Position numbers and translations under genes: made by a program
In this document: piece by piece, positions 1 through 4,591 of the stretch
Layout: every line of letters starts with the position of its first letter
Numbering within the stretch: the first letter of the stretch is position 1
NCBI GenBank assembly: GCA_001790645.1
Contig: MGDB01000072.1
Location: 1,570-9,535, forward strand
Origin: Candidatus Schekmanbacteria bacterium GWA2_38_11
GTDB taxonomy: Bacteria > Schekmanbacteria > GWA2-38-11
Length of the DNA: 7,966 nucleotides
Reading direction: 5' to 3'
The notes under the pieces: generated by a model
The model's database searches: none
What the model was told of the DNA's origin: nothing
The model's input: only the letters and a program-made list of their open reading frames with translations

Positions 1-1072
1 AGACTCCTATTATCTCTTTAGCCATGAAAAAGAAAAGGATTCCAAAAAATGACATGATAAGCGTATTATATCCGAGGGCAATCCATGTGCTTTTTTCAGC
101 CCTCTCAGGACTCTTTGCCCCGAGGTTCTGACCAACCATTGTGGAGACAGCCCCGGCAAAGCCTAATCCCGGAAGAAATACCAGCATATCAAGGCGAAGC
201 CCGATTCCGTAAGCAGCTACTGCTGAAGTCCCGAAAAGAGTGACGATTTTCATAAGCGCGATTCTTGAAAAGCTGTTGAGGCTCATTCTTCCCATTGAGG
301 GGAAAGCGATTTTAAAGACATTTTTAATTATTTTAAAATCAATGACAAAGTCAGAGAGGCGGAGTTTAACAATAGAGTACCCGTTAAAGAGAAAAAATAT
401 GCCAATAATCGATCCTATTCCTCTTGCGATTATTGTTGCAAGGCCGGCACCTGCCACTCCCATTTTGGGGAATGGCCCTATGCCGAAAATCAGGAGGAAA
501 TCAAGGACGATGTTAGCTAAAGCTGAAATAACAAGAATAACAAAAGGCATTATCGGTTCGCCGGCTCCCCTTAAAATAGCCTGGGTTATAAAGAGAAGGA
601 AGACAGAAGTCATCCCTATAAAATATATTCTGCAATAGCCGAGGCCATGTGAAACGATTAAGTCGTTGGCTCCTATAAGCCTCATTAACGGTTCTGCATA
701 AATGTATCCGAGAATCCCGAGGGCAAATGAAAAAAGTATACCGACCATGTATATCTGGACTGAAACTATTCCGGCACCTGTAAGGTCCTTCTCTCCGACA
801 CGCCTTGCAATAAGGGCAACAGCCGCTCCGGACATTCCCTCAACTGCAACAGATGTAAGCATAAGCATTATCCCGCAAAAGGAAACAGCGGCAATTGCTG
901 CTGAGCCAAGCCTGCTCACAAAGAGCATATTGGTTATATTAAAAAGAGTTTCCACAAGCATGGCGAGGATAAAGGGGATGGCAAGGCTTAAAAGCCCCTT
1001 TGTCAGACTCCCCGTAGTCGGATCAACGGCATAAGTTCTCTTTACAGATTCTCTTTCTATAGTATCTGTCAT
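1..1072 (-). CDS. MATE-family multidrug/sodium-type efflux transporter, C-terminus cut by window edge
   Basis: Inner-membrane antiporter of the MATE (multi antimicrobial extrusion) family, which exports cationic drugs or metabolites in exchange for Na+ or H+. The frame is open for 357 codons from the ATG at 1072-1070 to the left edge; I read all of it and saw no stop or frameshift. Successive hydrophobic segments begin around residue 25. Family-typical stretches are GVAGAGLATIIAR in the middle (encoded near 421-460) and VGQNLGAK in the second half (near 125-145). MATE proteins are usually about 450 residues, so roughly 100 C-terminal residues lie outside the window. No Shine-Dalgarno precedes the ATG, but a promoter ends only about 8 bp before it, which suggests a leaderless transcript. 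The gene stands alone here, divergent from the ferredoxin operon. The family is certain; the exported substrate cannot be read from sequence. Confidence 0.93.
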   Translation of the reverse strand, partial: MTDTIERESVKRTYAVDPTTGSLTKGLLSLAIPFILAMLVETLFNITNMLFVSRLGSAAIAAVSFCGIMLMLTSVAVEGMSGAAVALIARRVGEKDLTGAGIVSVQIYMVGILFSFALGILGYIYAEPLMRLIGANDLIVSHGLGYCRIYFIGMTSVFLLFITQAILRGAGEPIMPFVILVISALANIVLDFLLIFGIGPFPKMGVAGAGLATIIARGIGSIIGIFFLFNGYSIVKLRLSDFVIDFKIIKNVFKIAFPSMGRMSLNSFSRIALMKIVTLFGTSAVAAYGIGLRLDMLVFLPGLGFAGAVSTMVGQNLGAKSPERAEKSTWIALGYNTLIMSFFGILFFFMAKEIIGV

Positions 1073-1080
1073 AATGCATG

Positions 1081-1109
1081 ATTTAAAGATTAGATTTCGC
1101 AGATGTCAA
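1081..1109 (-). promoter_or_regulatory. sigma70-type promoter of the MATE gene
   Basis: On the minus strand, a perfect -35 TTGACA (1109-1104), a 17-nt spacer, and a -10 TTAAAT (1086-1081, 4 of 6 consensus bases). Transcription should start about 1073-1075, directly at or one to three bases before the ATG at 1072, so the mRNA would have essentially no leader. Inferred from sequence only. Confidence 0.6.
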
Positions 1110-1122
1110 CAAAAACCTGATT

Positions 1123-1203
1123 AAATCCCCTCTTCCTACCCTTTGCTAAAGATAAGGAAGGACTAATTCCCCCTTTGAAAAACGGGGATAAAGGGAGATT
1201 TTT
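1123..1203. repeat. imperfect inverted repeat with C-run/G-run arms (dispersed-repeat type)
   Basis: The outer ends AAATCCCCT (from 1123) and the complement of AGGGAGATTT (to about 1201) pair imperfectly. Inside are smaller dyads: CTTCCT with AGGAAG, CTTT with AAAG, and CCCC with GGGG around GAAAAAC. This C-run/G-run style matches a type of short repeat scattered through many delta-proteobacterial and related genomes. It could also fold as RNA and end in a T-run, so a terminator role is possible. No coding frame was found in it. Confidence 0.5.
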
Positions 1204-1229
1204 TCCTTCAAATCAATTTCTTATAATTG

Positions 1230-1278
1230 TTTAGGGTAAAGTTACATTTTAGCCACTAAAATATAACTTTACCCTAAA
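1230..1278. repeat. 49-bp near-perfect palindrome (23-bp arms, 3-nt loop)
   Basis: The left arm 1230-1252 (TTTAGGGTAAAGTTAC...) and right arm 1256-1278 are complementary at 22 of 23 positions, with a CCA loop. The single mismatch is C-A on the plus strand but becomes a U-G wobble in a minus-strand transcript. There is no run of Ts after it, so it is not a textbook terminator. It is more like a mobile palindromic repeat. The coding remnant to its right begins exactly at base 1279, suggesting the palindrome marks the break point. Confidence 0.8.
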
Positions 1279-1473
1279 TTTTATCTCTCAGGAAATAACA
1301 TCTTTTATAAAGGAGATACTCTTTTAAAGAAAATAAAAATTAGAACCATAAAGCCAAAGAGAGACTTAAAAATCAAATTTAGCAACACAATTAAATCCAG
1401 TGCATTAGGCAAATATATAATAGCCGTTATAGATGAAGAAAATAACATAGTAAACTATGGGCCTATGCCTTAA
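1279..1473 (+). pseudogene. startless C-terminal remnant resembling a CARDB-type beta-sandwich domain
   Basis: The frame from 1279 to the TAA at 1471-1473 encodes 64 residues and has no ATG, GTG or TTG. It starts FYLSGNNIFYKGDTLL and contains SSALGKYIIAVID, then NNIVNYGPMP at the end. These resemble the strand pattern of CARDB/APHP-type cell-adhesion-related domains (fYLS.Dn.f...Dt.L ... GkYvIavID.dN...e...NNivvYGP), which usually form the tail of large secreted proteins in such genomes. The segment between IAVID and NNIV looks about six residues shorter than typical. The reading frame upstream hits a stop at 1264-1266 inside the palindrome. I read this as the decayed 3' end of a surface-protein gene, truncated at the palindrome. 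The domain assignment is by eye. Confidence 0.55.
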
Positions 1474-1495
1474 ATTTACACCATTCATTTTCCCC

Positions 1496-1524
1496 TTGAC
1501 AAAATAATTTAAAATTCCTATTAT
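1496..1524 (+). promoter_or_regulatory. near-consensus sigma70-type promoter of the ferredoxin operon
   Basis: Perfect -35 TTGACA (1496-1501), a 17-nt spacer, and -10 TATTAT (1519-1524, 5 of 6 consensus bases). Transcription would start about 1530-1532, giving a leader of about 75 nt before the ATG at 1608. This is among the strongest-looking promoters in the window. Confidence 0.7.
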
Positions 1525-1525
1525 T

Positions 1526-1541
1526 CAAACAACCGTTTGGT
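1526..1541. promoter_or_regulatory. candidate repressor operator at the transcription start site
   Basis: Two overlapping dyads sit right after the -10 box: CAAAC-N4-GTTTG (1526-1539) and ACC-N4-GGT (1532-1541). The position, covering the start site, is where a repressor would block transcription. The ACC...GGT style resembles TetR-family operators, but no regulator gene lies in the window, so the family is a guess. Confidence 0.35.
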
Positions 1542-1607
1542 AGTTTTTGAAAGTAATAAAATTTTCAATATGTTTTGTGGAAATAAGTCTCATAGGAGGT
1601 AAATAAT

Positions 1608-2633
1608 ATGTGTCATTTCTGTACTACGCACGCAGATGGTGGAAAATGGTTTGAAAATGCTGCAAATTTCTCTGCAAAGATGTACAGCAACAGGAAAAAG
1701 AAGGTTGCAAAAGAGGAGAAATTCACACAGCATATGGGAGGGGTACCGGTAAAAATAGACCCTGAAAAAGGGAGGATTACTTCACTATCTTTACAGCCCC
1801 CTGTAATCAAGGAAGATTTCCAGGCACAACCAGGAAGTAATCTTGATCTGCTAAAAACAAGAAGCGACTTCTCATACTTTATTAATGATAAGGGAGAAGT
1901 GCAAATACCACCCGGAATGCCTGCTGATCTGGATATAATGTTTACTGATCTTTTAAAAGAAGTAGTTGATGCTACAGGAATTGATGTTGAAAGTCTTCCT
2001 CAGATGAAGAGGAAAGTAGCAAGCTTTATGGGGAAATACCATTTTGGCCAGGTTATTACCCTTGAAGAAGCCCTTGATATGATGGATCTTACATACCCGA
2101 TAGGTCTTATGCAGTGCATCTGCCGTAGGGAGACAAGAGGAATGATGAATAAGGGAGAGGCAAATTATTGTTTTTCCCTTGGAGTTGGTCTTTATAAATG
2201 GGAAAGATGGCCGGAAACTTTCAGAGGTTTTACTTTTTTGAGTGTTAAAGAAGCAAAAGAACATCTTAAGCACTTCAATAAAAAAGGATTTGTTCATTCA
2301 CTCTGGACCTTTAATGTTCCTTATATAGGAGGAATTTGTAACTGCGAATATCCGGTATGTCAGGGAATAAGAGGAAGAATAGACTATGGTATTGATTCGA
2401 TAATACTAAAAGGAGAATATTGCGCCCAGCCTGTTTTTGAAAACTGCACCGGCTGTGGTTACTGTCTAAGATACTGCCAATTTGGAGCTATGAGCATGTC
2501 CCTTTCCCGTAATAAGATATCAATTGACATGAAAAGATGTTTTGGTTGCGGCCAGTGTGAAAAGCATTGTCCCAATGCAGCTATTAAATTAGTTGAAAGA
2601 AGAAAATGCCCCGGTATAAATGAATCATGGTAA
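1608..2633 (+). CDS. 4Fe-4S dicluster ferredoxin-like protein with extra cysteine-rich N-terminal and central domains
   Basis: A cytoplasmic electron-transfer type protein of 341 residues; no signal peptide or membrane segment is visible. The C-terminus holds two classic 4Fe-4S motifs, CTGCGYCLRYC (C280, C283, C286, C290) and CFGCGQCEKHC (C311, C314, C317, C321). The first lacks the usual proline after its last cysteine (CQFGA) while the second has it (CPNAA). Additional conserved-looking cysteines are MCHFC at the extreme N-terminus (C2, C5), QCICRRE (C170, C172), C188, and GICNCEYPVC (C244, C246, C251), which might bind another metal centre. The start is set by AGGAGGT at 1594-1600, 7 nt before the ATG. 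It is followed after 16 bp by a second ferredoxin gene, so the two are probably cotranscribed. I recognise the architecture as an uncharacterised Fe-S family, but know no assigned reaction. Confidence 0.88.
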   Translation: MCHFCTTHADGGKWFENAANFSAKMYSNRKKKVAKEEKFTQHMGGVPVKIDPEKGRITSLSLQPPVIKEDFQAQPGSNLDLLKTRSDFSYFINDKGEVQIPPGMPADLDIMFTDLLKEVVDATGIDVESLPQMKRKVASFMGKYHFGQVITLEEALDMMDLTYPIGLMQCICRRETRGMMNKGEANYCFSLGVGLYKWERWPETFRGFTFLSVKEAKEHLKHFNKKGFVHSLWTFNVPYIGGICNCEYPVCQGIRGRIDYGIDSIILKGEYCAQPVFENCTGCGYCLRYCQFGAMSMSLSRNKISIDMKRCFGCGQCEKHCPNAAIKLVERRKCPGINESW

Positions 2634-2649
2634 TTTTTAGGAGATAAAA

Positions 2650-2934
2650 ATGATTCTAATGGAAATAACTATAGACCATGAAAAATGTAAGGTCCCTGCT
2701 AAATGCAGAAAATGCCTTGAAGTTTGTCCACAGGCCGTTTTCAAAATGCATCTGGCTAAAATTGAAAAGTATACGGAAGCCGAAGATAAAGACTGGCATT
2801 TAGAACCATGGTATTGGCCAAGCTGTTCAGGATGTATGGAATGTGTAAAAAAATGCCCTCTTAATGCTATAAAGGTTAAAGCTCGAAAAATTGAGGGGAT
2901 ACAAAGGCTGATAGGAACAGGGAAATATGCTTAA
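2650..2934 (+). CDS. small 2[4Fe-4S] ferredoxin-type protein
   Basis: A 94-residue cytoplasmic electron carrier, second gene of the operon begun at 1608. The second cluster motif is canonical: CSGCMECVKKCP (C59, C62, C65, C69). The first is unusual: C13-x5-C19-x2-C22-x3-C26-P, with three extra residues (VPA) between the first two cysteines where the standard spacing is two. About 30 residues separate the clusters, including an aromatic stretch (WHLEPWYWP). The start at 2650 is favoured by AGGAGA at 2639-2644, 5 nt upstream; a second in-frame ATG at 2659 would give the more usual MEITIDHEKC start but lies too far from the ribosome site. It likely passes electrons to or from the 341-residue partner, or both serve a shared oxidoreductase; the partner enzyme is not in the window. 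No clear terminator follows. Confidence 0.86.
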   Translation: MILMEITIDHEKCKVPAKCRKCLEVCPQAVFKMHLAKIEKYTEAEDKDWHLEPWYWPSCSGCMECVKKCPLNAIKVKARKIEGIQRLIGTGKYA

Positions 2935-3005
2935 GGCAGTGATAAAACAGGGATCATTTATTTTTGATTTGCTGATATGAATTTCTTTTCTGTTCTGAAC
3001 GTAAA

Positions 3006-3088
3006 GTTAACGGGCCGATGGCATAGACGCGAAGCGGCTATGACAGCGACCCCTGTTGCACGCTCATGATCTGCTCTTTTAGCCTAAC
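3006..3088. repeat. GC-rich hairpin-bearing segment bounded by GTTA / TAAC
   Basis: A patch clearly richer in G+C than its surroundings, starting GTTAACGGGC at 3006 and ending GCCTAAC at 3082-3088. Inside is a hairpin: CATAG-A-CGC (3022-3030), GAA loop, GCG-G-CTATG (3034-3042), with one A/G mismatch. The ends are weak inverted repeats. It looks like a transferred or dispersed repeat, not coding: no start with a ribosome site was found on either strand. The class of element is unknown to me. Confidence 0.4.
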
Positions 3089-3143
3089 ATTCTCTTTTAA
3101 ACTTATTCCAAAATTGGAAAATAATTGTCTTAAAATTTTTCTT

Positions 3144-3578
3144 TCAACGCCAACCAATAGGTTCATACCCCTTGTCTCGAAGGCAGTGCTCTACAAATTC
3201 TTTAAAAACTGCGTCAGGTTCACGAGAGCCAAAGATTCCTAAAACGCATCCAAGTGCTCCTCCACCAGCTGCTCCAGTGGCGGCACCAACTCCTGTCCTT
3301 CCGGTAACCGCTCCGGCAGCCGCCCCAGTCGCAGCACCAACCGCCGCATCAAATGCAGTCTGCTTTGCAACTTTTTCAGCAGGTCTCTGCTTGCCAACAT
3401 ATTCTTTGGCTTGCTTTATACAGTAATCAATATCGCCCTGAGCAATATCCAACCCACCCTCTTTAAGGTGGTCATTAGGATAAAGGACTGGTCTCTTTAT
3501 AGCACACCCTCCTGCCATAAAAATTGCTACCAGAGCAACCAGCATAGCATATTTTGTGATTTTTATTTTGTTACTCAT
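3144..3578 (-). CDS. glycine-zipper outer-membrane-type lipoprotein
   Basis: A predicted lipoprotein of 144 residues. The N-terminus has a basic start (MSNKIKITK), a hydrophobic stretch and a lipobox MAGGC, with the lipidated cysteine at residue 25; the following residue is Ala, not Asp, which favours sorting to the outer membrane. Residues about 78-115 form a long Gly/Ala-rich glycine zipper (AAVGAATGAAAGAVTG and on), a membrane-associating segment. Two further cysteines (C53, C132) flank it, and the tail FVEHCLRDKGYEPIGW matches a family of small zipper lipoproteins of unknown role. AAGGA lies about 12 nt before the ATG, a weak site. Only a poor promoter candidate is visible (CTGACA at 3646-3641, TAGATA at 3623-3618). 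It is not obviously linked to its neighbours. Confidence 0.82.
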   Translation of the reverse strand: MSNKIKITKYAMLVALVAIFMAGGCAIKRPVLYPNDHLKEGGLDIAQGDIDYCIKQAKEYVGKQRPAEKVAKQTAFDAAVGAATGAAAGAVTGRTGVGAATGAAGGGALGCVLGIFGSREPDAVFKEFVEHCLRDKGYEPIGWR

Positions 3579-3681
3579 AAAACAATAATTTCCTTTTTGT
3601 CCATTTAAGTTGCTTTTTATCTAAATAGAGTCTTGGTTGATGTCAGTTTTTTGTAAGGTTTATAAATTATTTCAAAGTTGG

Positions 3682-3799
3682 AAGGGGCGTCAGACTGTGC
3701 GAAAACCCCATTTTTTAGAATTTTATGATTTGCAACTTATTGATTTTTTTAGATCGTATTTTTGAAAAATCTACTTTTCGCACAGCCTGACGTCCCCTT
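3682..3799. mobile_element. MITE-like element with about 23-bp terminal inverted repeats
   Basis: The left arm 3684-3705 (GGGGCGTCAGACTGTGCG then AAAA) pairs with the right arm 3775-3797 with one single-base bulge and one mismatch. The short interior (about 70 bp) is very AT-rich and has no gene; it holds a smaller stem (GATTTTT with AAAAATC). The mismatch becomes a G-U wobble in a minus-strand RNA. This fits a miniature inverted-repeat element moved by a transposase elsewhere. No target-site duplication is obvious. It sits downstream of the toxin gene and upstream of the lipoprotein gene, both on the minus strand, so it could also act as a transcriptional barrier. Confidence 0.7.
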
Positions 3800-3817
3800 T
3801 CTCTTTCTGTTTACCCT

Positions 3818-4219
3818 TTATCTTATCCATTCAATTTTAACTTGGTCACCTAACTTTTTAAACTCCTTATCACCTGTAAGTACAGAATAATTTAAGTTTA
3901 TCGCAAGAGCAGCAGCTATGCAGTCTCCCAAAGCAATGGGGCGAGTCGCTTTTAGTCTTGCTGCGTGATATATTAAACTTCTGTCTGCATCCAGAACTTT
4001 AATTGGAAGTTGTTCTATAAGAAGGAGAGATTCTTCAGCTCTTTCTTCACCTTTGGAACGGTAAATAGAATAATAGACTTCTCCCCAGTTGATAATACTC
4101 ATCAAAAGGTCGGTTCTACCGTTTTCAGCCTGTTTTAAAACCTCTTCAACTTTTTCAGCCCCTGTCTCATCCTCGAAGTAGGCAATGAGAGCATAGCTGT
4201 CCAGAATAAATCCCTTCAA
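3818..4219 (-). CDS. vapC: PIN-domain ribonuclease toxin, VapC family
   Basis: Toxin of a type II toxin-antitoxin pair; VapC proteins are Mg-dependent RNases that cut tRNA or rRNA when the antitoxin is lost. The 133 residues are typical in length and form a single PIN domain. The expected acidic active-site residues are present: D7 in FILDSYALIAYF, E47 in NWGEVYYSIY, D99 in ALGDCIAAALA, and D117 in LTGDKEF, so the enzyme looks intact. The ATG overlaps the antitoxin stop by 4 bp (4216-4219), which implies translational coupling, and a ribosome site is not needed. The specific RNA target cannot be predicted. Confidence 0.92.
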   Translation of the reverse strand: MKGFILDSYALIAYFEDETGAEKVEEVLKQAENGRTDLLMSIINWGEVYYSIYRSKGEERAEESLLLIEQLPIKVLDADRSLIYHAARLKATRPIALGDCIAAALAINLNYSVLTGDKEFKKLGDQVKIEWIR

Positions 4220-4446
4220 TTATTAGCCTCTTCTTTTCTATCTTGTATAAGAACTTTCAGTGCAGAAGGACCTTTTTTAAAAATCCCTCTTGCTTCCTTA
4301 ACAGGCTCTTTTAATATAGGTTTAAGTATGATTTGACCGTCCTTATCAAGGATAATGACTTTTGTTCCTTTAGTAATATGATACCTCTTACGAATCTCTG
4401 CAGGAATTACTACCTGACCCTTTTCTGTTGTCTTTACAATTGGCAT
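4216..4446 (-). CDS. vapB: AbrB/SpoVT-fold antitoxin, VapB type
   Basis: Antitoxin and autorepressor partner of the overlapping PIN toxin. Residues 1-45 match the swapped-hairpin AbrB DNA-binding fold: KTTEKGQVVIPAEIRKRY followed by GTKVIILDKDGQIILKP. The C-terminal tail (RGIFKKGPSALKVLIQD) has the form of the segment that wraps the toxin and blocks its active site. The length, 76 residues, is usual. GGAGG lies 6 nt before the ATG. A promoter and two overlapping palindromes just upstream suit the conditional autorepression known for these operons. Confidence 0.92.
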   Translation of the reverse strand: MPIVKTTEKGQVVIPAEIRKRYHITKGTKVIILDKDGQIILKPILKEPVKEARGIFKKGPSALKVLIQDRKEEANN

Positions 4447-4463
4447 AGTATACCTCCATTAAA

Positions 4464-4486
4464 AAAGTATTACTTTATTTATAAAG
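4464..4486. promoter_or_regulatory. overlapping palindromes, likely antitoxin operator
   Basis: Two perfect dyads overlap: AAAGTA-T-TACTTT (4464-4476) and CTTTAT-TT-ATAAAG (4473-4486). They lie between the -10 box of the minus-strand promoter (4487-4492) and the vapB ATG, over the expected start site. This is where an AbrB-type antitoxin or its toxin complex would bind to repress its own operon. Binding itself is inferred. Confidence 0.6.
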
Positions 4487-4513
4487 ATTATAACAATAAT
4501 GATTTTGTGTCAA
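4487..4513 (-). promoter_or_regulatory. promoter of the toxin-antitoxin operon with extended -10
   Basis: On the minus strand: perfect -35 TTGACA (4513-4508) and perfect -10 TATAAT (4492-4487) preceded by TG-N, an extended -10 element. The spacer is only 15 nt, shorter than optimal, which the extended -10 may compensate. Transcription should start about 4480, inside the palindromes. Confidence 0.65.
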
Positions 4514-4538
4514 CAAAGTTTTTTGGTACCTCATTACC

Positions 4539-4569
4539 TTGACAAAGGTAGATTTGCAGAGTAAATCTA
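4539..4569 (+). promoter_or_regulatory. candidate promoter and dyad upstream of the flavoprotein gene
   Basis: Perfect -35 TTGACA (4539-4544) with a weak -10 TAAATC (4562-4567, 3 of 6) at 17 nt. An inverted repeat TAGATTT-N7-AAATCTA (4549-4569) overlaps the -10 and could be a regulator site. The promoter is divergent from the toxin-antitoxin promoter, with the two -35 boxes 25 bp apart. Confidence 0.4.
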
Positions 4570-4591
4570 AAGTTATAAAAAGGAGTAATAT

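Noticed and set aside
240..1034. Two open frames on the plus strand (240-638 and 702-1034)
   Set aside because: They lie opposite the MATE gene, which reads through with clear family motifs; their proteins are low-complexity Ile/Pro/Arg-rich shadows.
1613..2297. Minus-strand open frames inside the 341-residue Fe-S gene
   Set aside because: No ribosome site and no recognisable domain; the plus-strand gene has ferredoxin motifs over the same region.
3006..3088. Integron attC site
   Set aside because: An attC runs from RYYYAAC to GTTRRRY; here the GTTA and TAAC ends are in the opposite order and no integrase or cassette is present.
3172..3608. Plus-strand frames, one Pro/Ala-rich, opposite the lipoprotein gene
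   Set aside because: The Pro/Ala richness is the complement of the glycine zipper codons; the minus-strand product has a lipobox and family tail.
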